From Aegilops tauschii subsp. strangulata (Eukaryota; Streptophyta; Magnoliopsida; Poales; Poaceae), in the NCBI RefSeq assembly GCF_002575655.3, contig NC_053040.3, forward strand, positions 358,916,267 through 358,980,266: a stretch of DNA of 64,000 nucleotides. The letters are read 5' to 3'. Position 1 is the stretch's first letter; each line of letters opens with the position of its first letter. Below, piece by piece: positions 1-11,242 of this stretch. The notes beneath the pieces are model-generated. The model was not told where the DNA came from, made no database searches, and saw only the letters and a list, made by a program, of their open reading frames with translations. The position numbers and the translations under genes were made by a program.

Positions 1-45
1 TCTTCTTGCCCTTGCCTTTCTTGAACTTAGTGGTTTTATTCACCA

Positions 46-663
46 TCAACACTTATGTTCCTTTTTGATCTCCACCTCCGCTGATTTCAGCATTGAATAT
101 ACCTCAGGAATGGTCTTTTCCATCCCCTGCATATTGAAGTTCATCACAAAGCTCTTGTAGCTTGGTGGAAGCGACTGAAGGATTCTGTCAATGACCGCGT
201 CATCCGGGAGATTAACTCCCAGCTGAGACAAGCGGTTGTGTAACCCAGACATTCTGAGTATGTGCTCACTGACAGAACTATTTTCCTCCATTTTACAACT
301 GAAGAACTTGTCGGAGACTTCATATCTCTTGACCCGGGCATGAGCTTGGAAAACCATTTTCAGCTCTTCGAACATCTCATATGCTCCATGTTTCTCAAAA
401 CGCTTTTGGAGCCCCGGTTCTAAGCTGTAAAGCATGCCGCACTGAACGAGGGAGTAATCATCAGCACGTGATTGCCAAGCGTTCATAACGTCTTGGTTCT
501 CTGGGATGGGTGCTTCACCTAGCGGTGGTTCTAGGACATAATCTTTCTTGGCAGCTATGAGGACGATCCTCAGGTTCCGGACCCAGTCCGTATAGTTGCT
601 GCCATCATCTTTCAGCTTGGTTTTCTCTAGGAACGCGTTGAAGTTGAGGGCAACGTGGGCCAT
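46..663 (-). pseudogene. Copia (Angela-type) gag, frameshifted near its 3' end
   Basis: This is the gag of a Ty1/Copia retrotransposon, which would form the virus-like particle that packages element RNA. The 205-residue frame has the plant Copia gag (UBN2-like) layout: an N-terminal segment with YTDWVRNLR (about residues 24-32), a helical middle with AHARVKRYEVSDKFFSCKM, and LPPSYKSFVMNF near residue 165. The frame stops after KKEHKC. Just beyond, in another frame (about bases 1-55), a Lys-rich tail (VNKTTKFKKGKGKK) resumes, so a small indel near position 52 has broken gag. The pol part lies outside the window. The orientation agrees with the PBS and 5' LTR at higher coordinates. Identity as gag is fairly sure; the family name rests on the LTR. 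Confidence 0.85.
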
Positions 664-1940
664 TTGATCTACAAGACATATTGTAAAGATTTTAGACTAA
701 GTTCATGATAATTAAGTTCATCTAATCAAATTATTCAATGAACTCCCACTCAGATAGACATCCCTCTAGTCATCTAAGTGAAACATGATCCGAGTTAACT
801 AGGCCGTGTCCGATCATCACGTGAGACGGACTAGTCAAGATCGGTGAACATCTCCATGTTGATCGTATCTTCTATACGACTCATGCTCGACCTTTCGGTC
901 TTCCGTGTTCCGAGGCCATGTATGTACATGCTAGGCTCGTCAAGTCAACCTAAGTGTATTGCGTGTGTTCCGGGGCCATGTCTGTACATGCTAGGCTCGT
1001 CAACACCCGTTGTATGCGAACGTTAGAATCTATCACACCTGATCATCACGTGGTGCTTCGAAACAACGAACCTTCGCAACGGTGCACAGTTAGGGGGAAC
1101 ACTTTCTTGAAATTATTATAAGGGATCATCTTACTTACTACCGTCGTTCTAAGCAAATAAGATGCAAAACATGATAAACATCACATGCAATCAAATAGTG
1201 ACATGATATGGCCAATATCATTCTGCTCCTTTGATCTCCATCTTTGGGGCGCCATGATCATCTTCGTCACCGGCATGACACCATGATCTCCATCATTGTG
1301 TCTTCATGAAGTTGTCACGCCAATGATTACTTCTACTTCTATGGCTAACGCGTTTAGCAATAAATTAAAGTAATTTACATGGCATTATTCAATGACACGC
1401 AGGTCATGCAAAAAATAAAGACAACTCCTATGGCTCCTGCCGGTTGTCATACTCATCGACATGCAAGTCGTGATTCCTATTACAAGAATATGATCAATCT
1501 CATACATCACATATATCATTCATCACATCTTCTGGCCATATCACATCACAAGGCACATGCTGCAAAAACAAGTTAGACGTCCTCTAATTGTTGTTGCAAG
1601 TTTTTACGTGGCTTCTATAGGTTTCTAGCAAGAACGTTTCTTATCTACGTAAAATCACAACGTGATATGCCAATTTCTATTTACCCTTCATAAGGACCCT
1701 TTTCATCGAATCCGTTCCGACTAAAGTGGGAGAGACAGACACCCGCTAGCCACCTTATGCAACTAGTGCATGTCAGTCAGTGGAACCTGTCTCACGTAAG
1801 CGTATGTGTAAGGTCGGTCCGGGCCGCTTCATCCCACAATACCGCTGAAACAAGATAAGACTAGTAGTGGCAAGAAAAATTGACAACATCTACGCCCACA
1901 ACTGCTTTGTGTTCTACTCGTGCATAGTAACTATGAATAG
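664..1940 (-). other. Untranslated leader between Copia PBS and gag
   Basis: This 1.3-kb stretch lies between the primer binding site and the gag start of the minus-strand Copia element. No long open frame is seen. It contains two similar ~60-base segments (about 897-940 and 965-1003, each with CATGTNTGTACATGCTAGGC) that look like a small local duplication. Long leaders are usual for BARE1/Angela-type elements and would hold packaging signals, which I cannot pinpoint. Confidence 0.6.
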
Positions 1941-1957
1941 ACCTGGATCTGATACCA
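1941..1957 (-). other. Retrotransposon primer binding site (initiator Met tRNA type)
   Basis: On the minus strand this reads TGGTATCAGATCCAGGT, the usual plant Copia primer site complementary to the 3' end of initiator methionine tRNA. It is one base inside the LTR boundary at 1959, which fixes the LTR edge and the element's orientation. Confidence 0.85.
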
Positions 1958-1958
1958 C

Positions 1959-3670
1959 TGTTGGGGATCGTTGTAGAATTTTAAAATTTTCTACGCATCA
2001 CCAAGATCCATCTATGGAGTTTACTAGCAACGAGGGGAAAGGAGTGCATCTACATACCCTTGTAGATCGCGAGCGGAAGCGTTCAAGTGAACGGGGTTGA
2101 TGGAATCGTACTCGTCGTGATCCAAATCACCGATGACCGAGTGCCGAATGGATGGCATCTCCGCCTTCAACACACGTAAGGAGCAGCGACGTCTCCTCCT
2201 TCTTGATCCAGCAAGGGGGAAGGAGAGGTTGATGGAGATCCAGCAGCACGACGGCGTGGTGGTGGAAGTAGCGGGGATCCCGGCAGGGCTTCGCCAAGCG
2301 CAAGCGGGCGGGACAGGTGTCACGGGAGGGAGAGGGAGGCGCCAGGGGCTAGGGTACAGCAGCCCTCCCTCCCCCCTTTATATAGGCCCCCTGGGGGGGC
2401 GCCGTCTCCTGGGATCCCATCTACAGGGGGCGGCGGCCAAGGGGGGGGGGACTCCCCCCCCCCCCAAGTCAGGTGGGGCGCCCCCACCCCCAGGGTTTCC
2501 AACCCTAGGCGCAGGGGGAGGCCCATGGGGGGCGCACCTGCCCACTAGGGGCTGGTTCCCCTCCCACTTCAGCCCATGGGGCCCTTCGGGATAGGTGGCC
2601 CCACCCGATGGACCCCCGGGACCCTTCCGGTGGTCCCGGTACAATACCGATAACCCCCAAAATTTTCCCGGTGGGCGAAACTGGACTTCCTATATATAAT
2701 TCTTCACCTCCGGACCATTCCGGAACTCCTCGTGACGTTCGGGATCTCATCCGGGACTCCGAACAACTTTCGGGTTTCCGCATACTAATATCTCTATAAC
2801 CCTAGCGTCACCGAACCTTAAGTGTGTAGACCCTACGGGTTCGGGAGACATGCAGACATGACCGAGACGCCTCTCCGGTCAATAACCAACAGCGGGATCT
2901 GGATACCCATGTTGGCTCCCACATGTTCCACGATGATCTCATTGGATGAACCACAATGTCGAGGATTCAATCAATCCCGTATACAATTCCCTTTGTCAAC
3001 CGGTACGTTACTTGCCCGAGATTCGATCATCGGTATCCCAATACCTTGTTCAATCTCGTTACCGGCAAGTCACTTTACTCGTACCGTAATGCATGATCCC
3101 ATGACTAACTCCTTAGTCACATTGAGCTCATTATGATGATGCATTACCGAGTGGGCCCAGAGATACCTCTCCGTCATGCGGAGAGACAAATCCCAGTCTC
3201 GATCCGTGCCAACCCAACAGACACTTTCGGAGATACCCGTAGTGCACCTTTATAGTCACCTAGTTACGTTGTGACGTTTGGCACACCCAAAGAACTCCTA
3301 CGGCATCCGGGAGTTGCACGATCTCATGGTCTAAGGAAATGATACTTGACATTGAAAAAGCTCTAGCAAACGAACTACACGATCTTTGTGCTATGCTTAG
3401 GATTGGGTCTTGTCCATCACATCATTCTCCTAATGATGTGATCCCGTTACCAATGACATCCAATGTCCATAGTCAGGAAACCATGACTATCCGTTGATCA
3501 ACGAGCTAGTCAACTAGAGGCTCACTAGGGACATGTTGTGGTCTATGTATTCACACATGTATTACGATTTCCGGATAACACAATTATAGCATGAATAATA
3601 GACAATTATCATGAACAAGGAAATATAATAATAACCATTTTATTATTGCCTCTAGGGCATATTTCCAACA
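1959..3670 (-). mobile_element. Angela/BARE1-type Copia 5' LTR, 1712 bp
   Basis: The segment starts TGTTGGGG and ends CCAACA, so the ends form the short inverted repeat TGTTGG/CCAACA. On the minus strand it begins TGTTGGAAATATGCCCTAG, which I recognise as the start of the Angela/BARE1/WIS LTR, and the 1.7-kb length fits. It has one PBS-bearing flank at 1941-1957 and abuts a Gypsy LTR tail at 3671. The bases after the end are CACGG, the expected half of a 5-bp target duplication; the other half is beyond the window. Open frames inside it (for example 2133-2594) are GC-rich by-products. Confidence 0.9.
2377..2386 (-). promoter_or_regulatory. TATA box of the Copia LTR
   Basis: The minus strand reads CCTATATAAAGGG between GC-rich segments inside the LTR, the expected place for the U3/R promoter of an Angela-type element. 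Confidence 0.6.
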
Positions 3671-4016
3671 CACGGGGGGCCCACAAGGGTGGGGGCGTGC
3701 CCTACCCCCCTGGGCGCGCCGTCCGTCCTTGTGGACGCCTTGTGGCTCCTCTGACTTCGTCTCCAAGTCTCCTGGTTTGCTTCTAGTCCAAGAAAAATCA
3801 TCGCGAACGTTTGATTCCGTTTGGACTCCGTTTGGTATTCCTTTTCTGCGAAACTCTAAAACAGGGAAAAAAACAGGAACTGGCACTGGGCTCTAGGTTA
3901 ATAGGTTAGTCCCAAAAATAATATAAAATAGCATATTAATGCATATAAAACATCCAAAATAGATAATATAATAGCATGGAACAATAAAAAATTATAGATA
4001 CGTTGGAGACGTATCA
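3671..4016. mobile_element. 3' tail of a Triticeae Gypsy LTR
   Basis: The segment ends ATACGTTGGAGACGTATCA, the conserved end of a very common group of Triticeae Gypsy LTRs (Sabrina/WHAM-like, name uncertain). Preceding text such as AATAGGTTAGTCCCAAAAAT also belongs to that group. Only about 350 bp remain; the rest was presumably displaced by the Copia insertion at 3670 and lies outside the window. Confidence 0.7.
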
Positions 4017-4172
4017 GGCGCCAGTGAGAGGTCGCCTCCGCTCTGGCCGGGCATTAATGCGGCACTGACGCTCCGGGGCGACATTGAGCGTTTCTGGCAG
4101 GAAGCGCGCGCCGGCAAGGGAGGGGGTTTGGGTCGGCCAGGGCGGTCAAACGCGGGCGTGGTGGTGCTATTG
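4017..4172. other. Unclassified GC-rich segment
   Basis: A 156-bp GC-rich piece between the Gypsy LTR end and the left segmental repeat. It has a minus-strand open frame (3992-4189) without a recognisable domain. It is absent from the corresponding edge of the right repeat copy, so it marks a breakpoint. Confidence 0.3.
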
Positions 4173-4683
4173 ATTTTGTACCGTTTCACGTGTAGGACTG
4201 GTAGTTTGCAAAACTACTCAATTATTGCACTCAGTTTCCTAAACAATTGTGGTAAAAAACGTTACTTGCAATCCATGCATGCGTGACCAATATAAATGAC
4301 CAATAAACAACTACTACATGCACACAACAATTTAATGCACGTTGTAATCTCAACATGTGATGGGGAGCTCTAAATTTGAATTTGAAACTTATAAAACGAA
4401 AAAAATTCAAAACAAATAAACTGGAAGAGAGGGAATATACCGTTGGATGTGTCCCATACGAAACAAGTCCCCTAGTTTGTCACCGCGAAGATGCGGTTAG
4501 AAAGGAGCACAACGTCTTCTTACTCATACGGCAACAAATCGGCCGCAGACAGCATGGTCCACCTTTGACCGCCATGTGTAGGGTTCGTGAAAGCAATCGC
4601 GATGTCGAACACCACGATGAGAGTGTAATTTTGGTTGGCGGACGACCTTATCGGGGCTTCCGGGATTGCTATCTTCTTCCATC

Positions 4684-5256
4684 TCACCGTGGTTCCACCG
4701 TAGTACCAATTAGGCGATGGCCCATTGTGTGGTTGATCCCAATGTTGGACAAAGGTTCTACGGGAATGGTGTCTCCATTGTATATGTTGTGCAAATTGGT
4801 GTTGCTACCCTCCCGTACATATGCAAGCCTATCTGCACTGGCACCAAGCCTAACCTGCGAAATAGTGGGCAGCGGGGGAATTAGGAAATGGACACGGAAG
4901 TAGTCTTTATAATGCATTTACTACGTGATCAAACTCATCACTTACCTGCTCATCGGACAAAATCCGAGTGCCCCTCAACGTCGGCATCTCAAGGGGCGTC
5001 AACTTGCAACTACAGCCACGCCGCGCTGGAGAGACCCCCAAGAAAACATCCTCGTCCTCGAGGACGCATGGCAGACCAACTAGCATGGCCTTCGCCCACG
5101 CATATTTACGCACCCTCTTAAAATATTTGGTGCAAGTACCGCTGAGTCTTGCGGATGTGAGGAGTCGGAGCGACTTACGATTTGTACCAAAGGATCATCG
5201 TCCAAGGTCTCCCAACCTCTATGAGGACGAGAAACACCAACGCCTTGCGAATCCAT
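4684..5256 (-). pseudogene. Unrecognised two-exon gene, frameshifted copy in repeat A
   Basis: This is the broken sister of the gene at 24562-25135. The likely start is the ATG at 5256-5254. The splice donor (CAG|GTAAGT, near 4945) and acceptor (CGCAG, near 4856) are conserved, and the second exon stays open to the stop at 4684. A single base is missing near 5160 (GAGGAGTCGG here against GAGGAAGTCGG in copy B), so the first exon runs into a different frame ending MRGRRPC instead of the KYAWAKAM reading. I recognise no domain in either copy. Confidence 0.5.
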
Positions 5257-5956
5257 GGCAATGGCGACCAACTGCCTTGTCCCTTGTGGAGCTGGTTTAC
5301 ACGAGAGGAGATGGTAACTGCAGGGCTTTGTCCCTTCGGAAAGGATGTTCTGCGGGGGCGCACTAGTGCAGTTTATATTTGAGACTAGCAAGAGGCCCAT
5401 GCGTTGCATGGAACATCAAGATGCATTTATATGAGCTGTTTATCTCATGGGAGACGAAGATGAACGAGGGAAGGCCTTATCTGCAAATTTGGAGAGGAGT
5501 GCGGGTATCTTTTTGCAAAATTGCCATAGTTTGCTTGCTATCCATCAGATATAGATCGGACGATCTTTATTGCAGGATGGAAGGCACACCATCATCACCA
5601 ACTCTGTTTTTCATAAGAGTACTACCAAGATGCCCGTGCATTGTCTAGAACATCAAGATGCATTTTTTTACAAAACACCTGTTGTGATTGACCCATGCGG
5701 GAGTAATCCCATGTGTAGAAACTAATGATATCTTGAGAAAAAGGAGAGATAAGGTGGGGAGGAGTGGGACGTGGTGGTGATTGGTGGTCGGATTGAGCGG
5801 AGGCATGGGGATGGACGATAGCAGCAGCGGCCACCATGCCAGATTGTTCTAGAGGCTTCCTTTTTTAATTGCTCAACAATGAGGTTGTGGGAGATAAGGA
5901 TGAACAAGGGAAGGCCTTATCTGCAAATGTGGAGAGAGGTGCAGGTATCTTTTTGC

Positions 5957-5961
5957 AAAAT
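5957..5961. repeat. Left target-site duplication AAAAT of the solo LTR
   Basis: AAAAT directly precedes the TGTAGCAACC start of the solo LTR and is repeated at 8704-8708 after its end. The empty site in copy B has a single AAAAT, which proves the insertion. Confidence 0.95.
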
Positions 5962-8703
5962 TGTAGCAACCAGACCTCAAACAGTCTGTGCTGCTGTGCA
6001 CCAGTGTCATCCCTGGATCAGTAATGCTGACACGCACAGTACAAATGGAGGATTTATAACAGAGTAGCAATCACACACTTATTACAACGAATATCTCAAA
6101 AGAGAATAAGTATGATAAATATGGCTTAAGGCCATCTAATACGATAACAACGGAAGACTTGGAAGATAAGTGAGTCCATCAACTCCAACGGCATCGCTGA
6201 GTATAAGACCACGACCTAAGGCACCTTACTCGTCGTCTGAAAAGTCTGCAACATGAAACGTTGCAGCCCGAAAACGGGTCAGCACATGGAATATGCGGGC
6301 AATGTAACACATAAGAGTAATGAACATAATAATACTATACTACATGCATATATGGCTGGTAGAAAGCTCTATGGTTACAGTTTTGCGAAAAGCCAGTTTT
6401 TCCCTACTACAAAGGAATAAATTTTATTTAACTATCATGGTGGTTGTTAAACATTGAGATGGTTGACAGCATCTCAATCCCAATTAAGTATCATCATTAA
6501 CCCAACAATATTAATTAAAATAACATGGTGATGAGATTCACATGATAATCCAAGTACTAGATACTCAAGATGTCCATAACCGGGGACACGGCTAACCATG
6601 ATTAGTTTATACACTCTGCAGAGGTTTATGCACTTTTCCCACAAGACTCGATCGCCTCCGGTGGATTCTCGCACTACATGATGTTTGAGAAACGGATGAC
6701 CGAGACATAGTCTTTCAGAAGCGTTTGCACCTTACGATGTGATAGACCGTACCACCTACATCCCCTACATCTGCTAGTCTACCACTGTAAGAGTTCACAC
6801 AAGTTAATCAACTATGCTAGAGCCCATAATAGCTTGCGGCTGCACACGGAAGTTTCTAGCATGAAAAATCTCATGATCCCTTTGAACCTGGGTGGCGGTC
6901 CAAAAGAAAAACAGGCAATCCTGGAATACCCAGGTACCTCAATCCACCCAGATGTGAGTTTTAGTTGCCACCTTAAGTAAACCATTAATTAACAATCTCA
7001 CAACTGTAGTGAATATCTCTCAAACCCAATCCACGTCTACAAGCATAGCATAGCAATATAGGCAAACGTAGAAGTAACTCCCAAGGGTTTGATAATGGAA
7101 CATGTGATAGGTACTACCTCATCTACTTCCCAATTCCCACAGTTAATTAGATCCTAGCCATGCAATGTTTGAGGGTTGATCTAATGCAATAAAACTAGGT
7201 AGTAAAAGAGGTATGATCAAAGTGTTACTTGCCTTGCTGATGATCCGTGAAACCTAGAGATTCGAAGTAGCAAGCGGCGCACTCCGGGTACTCTATCGCA
7301 AACAAACAAGCAAACAATAAGCACTCATCTAATGCACAAGTAAAACTCAAATAAAGATATAACCAGAAAGTTCAACTTAAGAACTCCGGTTTGCAAAAAG
7401 AATCAAATCAAACGAAGCAACGAAAGTCAAACGGCGAAAGAAACAAGCTTCGTTTACTAATCTGGATCTAAGTCAAATTTTACAGTAGAAAAAACTTGTT
7501 TGAGTAGGTTAAACGGAAAGAGAATTTCGAGACAAAACTCTAGGCGCTTGAATCGCCTGATTCCGATAAACAAGCGAAAAGTTAAACCAGAACGAAAATC
7601 TGATCAGAAATCACGATCTGGAATAATCGTAGAAAATCCAACGAAAAAGAAAACTGACGAACAGTTAAACGAACGGACGTTCGTTAACAGCGTCAAACCG
7701 ACGAACACGTTCGTTAAAACGAACGGAACGGTGAACGTTCACTAGATAATTAACCGAAAAAATAAAAAAAATAAACCGAACTAAAAAAATAAACATAACG
7801 GTTTAAAACAAACCGAACGGCGGCTGCGGCTACCTCGTCGGGGCAACTCCGACGGGGCTCGGGACGGGCTCCGGCGGGTCGGTGAGGGCGGTGAGGTGCG
7901 GGAGTCGGCGGGGGCGACGAACGGGGCGGCGGCGTAGGCGGCTCCGGCGGCTCCTCCTTCGGCTGCGGGGCGGGCGGCTCCGGGGGGCTCCTCGGTGGCG
8001 GCGGCTTCGGGGACGGGGTGAGGGAGAGGCGGCGGGGTAGGGGGTATATAAGGAGGGGGGCCTGCCTTGGGGAGGGGGCGACGGGCGGCGGCGGGTCTTG
8101 TCCCCGATCGGGACTCGGCGGCGGCGGTCTCTAGGAGGGAGACGGCTCGCGGGCGGGCTGGGCCGCGCGGCTGGGCTTCGGCCCAGTCGGCGCTCGGCGC
8201 GTTTTTTTAAAAATAGTTTCGCCGAATAAAAAAAATCGCAGAAAAATAAATAAAAATCCAAAAATTCTAAAACAAAATTTTCCCGTCTAATTAAAATAAT
8301 TAGAACAAGATGAACATTTTCTTGGCCCAAAAATGCAGTTTTGAAAACGTGTAAATTTTTTTAATGCAATTAAAATTGCCAATAAAATTCGAATAAAATC
8401 CAATATTTGATTTTAATATTTTTCCTCCAATATTCAATTATTTTGGAGAAGTCATATTTTCTCCTCTCATTTATTTTAATACGAAATATTTTTCGGAGAG
8501 AAAACTAATTAAAAACAAAAAAAGAATCCTTGTTTCATTATTTGATAAAAATCAAATATGAAAATCGAGAAAATCCCCAACTCTCTCCGAGGGTCCTTGA
8601 GTTGCTTAGGATTTTTCGAGGATTTGCCGAAAATGCAAATAAATATGCTATGCAATGATGATCTAATGTATAACATTCCAAATTGAAAATTTGGGATGTT
8701 ACA
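5962..8703. mobile_element. Solo LTR, 2742 bp, with intact target duplication
   Basis: The segment starts TGTAGCAACC, ends GATGTTACA and is flanked by AAAAT on both sides. There is no internal domain, PBS or coding region, so it is a solo LTR left by recombination between the two LTRs of a full element. The reverse-complement start TGTAACATCCC is familiar from large Triticeae Gypsy LTRs, but I cannot name the family with certainty. A TATA-like TATATAAGG lies at about 8045 before a GC-rich part. Open frames such as 7830-8330 (Arg/Pro-rich) are compositional artefacts. Confidence 0.92.
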
Positions 8704-8708
8704 AAAAT
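8704..8708. repeat. Right target-site duplication AAAAT of the solo LTR
   Basis: Second copy of AAAAT after the LTR end; copy A then resumes with TGCCGTAG exactly as in copy B. Confidence 0.95.
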
Positions 8709-8812
8709 TGCCGTAGTTTGCTTTTTATCCGTCAGATATAGATCGGACGGTCTATATTGCAAGATGGCAGGCATACCATCATCACCAACTCAGTTTTTAT
8801 AAGAGTAGAAGT

Positions 8813-8832
8813 AGATAGATAGATAGATAGAT
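8813..8832. repeat. (GATA)n microsatellite in repeat A
   Basis: A run of five GATA units. Copy B has a shorter run at the matching place (about 25947-25962), so this locus is length-variable between the two copies. Confidence 0.9.
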
Positions 8833-9666
8833 TATTCTTATTATAAGAGTAGAGATAGAGATTAGGGAGCCGGCGGGTGGTTCGTTGTACGTCACGTTCG
8901 CATCCATCCACTTGCCCGGAATTAAAGCACGCCCGACATTTATAGCGACTGGGATTAGTTGTTTTCCGGGCGCATGGACCAACACGGACTAGCAGACCTG
9001 GTCGCCCTTTTTCGAGCACGCCTTCGACAAGTATGTGCGTGACATGGGTGCATGCAAATCTTGCGTGACCAAACCGTGCGAAGCGGAGCGGTAGGCTGTC
9101 GAACTGCAGCCTGCATGTTGCAGCCATGTCATCCACACGCAACCTAAATGCCAATTCATACTCCGCTGGACTATACTATACTAGTACTATGCATTGTTTG
9201 GCACAAAGAACATTCCTAGGAGCTTGTGCTGCAACTGGCATACTCTACAACCCGCTTCCCTTCTCCTTCCTCTTCCACCGCCCACACACATCCGCGGGAA
9301 GCGACCGGCCAACCCTTATACACTAGTGCAGAACCGGCCTTTATCACCGGTTCGTAAGGGCCTTTAGTGCCGGTTCTGCAACCGGCACTATGGAGTGGAG
9401 ACTAAAGGCCCCCCCTTTAGTACCGGTTTGGCACTAACCGACACTAACGTGCCTCCTTGTGGCACGAGCCAGGCCCGGGTGCGTGTAGGACATTAGTACC
9501 GGTTGGTGTTACCAACCGGTACTAAATGTTTGGGTGCGTTTTGGTTTTAATTTTTATTTTTCCTTTAGTTTTGTGTTTTCAATTTAATTTAGTGATTGTT
9601 TTACATTATATGAGTTGTTAAATCATTAGGTGAAAGTACCGCAGATTAGTTTCGACTGGATGCATG

Positions 9667-9814
9667 TGGATCCTAGCTAAGTGATCAAGTATATGCCATA
9701 TCCATATTACTTGATCACAATGATCTAAGTAATATGGATATGGCATATACTTGATCACTTAGTGATCTAAGTAATATGGATATGGCATATACTTGATCAC
9801 TTAGCTAGGATCCA
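9667..9814. repeat. Perfect 44-bp inverted repeat with an extra internal arm
   Basis: Arm 9667-9710 is the exact reverse complement of arm 9771-9814, and a third copy of the right arm lies at about 9726-9763. The transcript of this stretch could fold into a long stem in two alternative pairings. It lies about 190 bp beyond the stop codon of the B3-like gene, possibly within its 3' untranslated or flanking region. Confidence 0.9.
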
Positions 9815-9861
9815 TCCATTTGAAACTAATATGCGGTTTCTTTCATAAATGATATAATAAC

Positions 9862-9889
9862 TCATCATCATCATCATCATCATCATCAT
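9862..9889. repeat. (CAT)n microsatellite
   Basis: About nine CAT trinucleotides in a row between the inverted repeat and the B3-like gene. Confidence 0.9.
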
Positions 9890-10006
9890 ATTATAAGCGT
9901 TCATAACACCACAAAAGCAAATCACTCTTTGAGATTAAGTTCAGGACGAAGAACACGGACACGCATGAGAGGACAACAAGTACTAAGAGCATGATAACTA
10001 GCTAAA

Positions 10007-11242
10007 TCACTCCTGCTGCTCTCTCTCAGGTAAAATAGCATAGAACATGTATAGCTCTCCTGATTCATCATATTGGAGCATGCAGATGAACCTGTCACCT
10101 AATCGTGGGCTGCGCTTCTGATTGCTGCCCCCTAGTACTTCTCTGCGATCGCTAACAGTTTTGCTCCAATCTTTCACTATTAAGCATTCATCGCTTTCAG
10201 AAGTCATGAATGCACTCATGTGCACTGTAGGATATCTTGGCCGTAAGCTAACAATTGACATGCGACCTTTAGTCTCGATCCACTGAGGCACAACTGTCAT
10301 CGGGAGTCCCTGTTGAAGAACATCGTATAGTAATTAATATACTTAGCAATGAAAGTTTAGCTTGAAAAATAATGTATGCAAAAGATGCACTAAGGACTAA
10401 TAGTAAAAATCTTACCATCTTTCCTAAATACATGTGACCGTAGTTCAATACGATCACTATTGGTCGCACGTTTTGAGTACTAAGATTTTCAAATTCAGGA
10501 AAATGATTTCTCTTAACAGCATCAAGATCCTCAAGCCATGAAACATAATGACTTATCTCCTCGCAGTTTAGTTCAGCTCCGGGACAGTAGTAGGTCCTGT
10601 CTACCAAGCGCCGGACATGTTTGCTTGAATGGAAATAAGCTGTCAATAGAAATTAGTTGTGAACTATTTTTGAATAAACAATATCAAAGACATAAATATG
10701 GTTGAGAAACTCACATAATGGTAGAACTGGAGGCGTCTGCACATCGACCCAGATGTCTCTATTACCTTCAATATCATCTTCCGGACGAATATCAAAGGTG
10801 ATAGCCATATCAGGCTCAAATGCATAAGCCTTGCATAGTGCTTGCCCAGTTTTGCATTCAAAATAGGTGTACGTGTCTGCATTGTATAATTTGACGTTGA
10901 AAGTATAACCATGCTCGGTCTTCAGGTAAACTCTCTTTACCTCCATAGTTTCCATAGCACTGAAACCTATCTTATCCAAGACAAAAATTCTTGCATGGTA
11001 GGGGATGCGCTAGTAGAATAGTGAAAATTTAAAAGTATAAGTTGAAGCAAATGAAGCATATATAAGTCATGCTTAATTACGAAAAAAGACTTGTCGTTGT
11101 GACTTACTGTATCCACTTCGAAGGTCTCATCTAGCTTGAGGCTGAAGCGCCTATCATCAACAAGGAAATTTCTGTCGCACAGGCCGCGCTGGTCTTCACA
11201 GAATTCGCACTTAATGAAATCTTTTTCGTCGTCAGACGGCAT
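10007..11242 (-). CDS. Four-exon B3-like protein, 318 aa, CACTA-borne
   Basis: The exons on the minus strand are 11242-11108, 11009-10715, 10639-10416 and 10309-10007. All three introns have GT donors (GTAAGT, GTGAG, GTAAGA) and AG acceptors (CTAG, ACAG, ACAG), and the joined frame stays open for 318 codons to TGA at 10007, so the model is well supported. The N-terminus has a Cys cluster (C12, C15, C22 in IKCEFCEDQRGLC). Exon 2 (YLKTEHGYTFNVKLYN ... AFEPDMAITFDI) and exon 4 (MSIVSLRPRYPTVHMSAF ... RLGDRFICML) each look like a diverged B3 DNA-binding fold, where a basic first strand and a GD-type turn are typical. The role is unknown; by position it could be an element-encoded DNA-binding protein. 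The B3 assignment is an inference from pattern only; the gene structure is seen directly. A TATATATA lies 1.1 kb upstream at 12364, so a non-coding first exon is possible. Confidence 0.75.

Larger units (their letters stand above)
4173..9320 (-). repeat. Segmental direct repeat, copy A (interrupted)
   Basis: Bases 4173-5961 plus 8709-9320 (2401 bp) match 24051-26449 (2399 bp) throughout in the same orientation, with roughly 2% differences counted by eye in the first part. Both copies start ATTTTGTACCGTTTCACG and end near AACCCTTATA. Copy A is split by a solo LTR at 5962-8703 that copy B lacks. It abuts the CACTAGTGCAG terminus at 9321. The strand given is that of the gene it carries. Confidence 0.9.

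Noticed and set aside
2133..2594. Gly/Pro-rich frames in the Copia LTR
   Set aside because: They arise from the G- and C-runs of the LTR and have no gene features.
7830..8330. Arg/Pro-rich 166-codon frame
   Set aside because: It lies wholly inside the solo LTR and consists of low-complexity R/P/S; no family pattern.
9321..9340. Simple CACTA element with target duplication between copies A and B
   Set aside because: The left terminus is good, but no reverse-complement terminus or matching 3-bp duplication is present at 24050, so I did not call a complete element with target duplication there.
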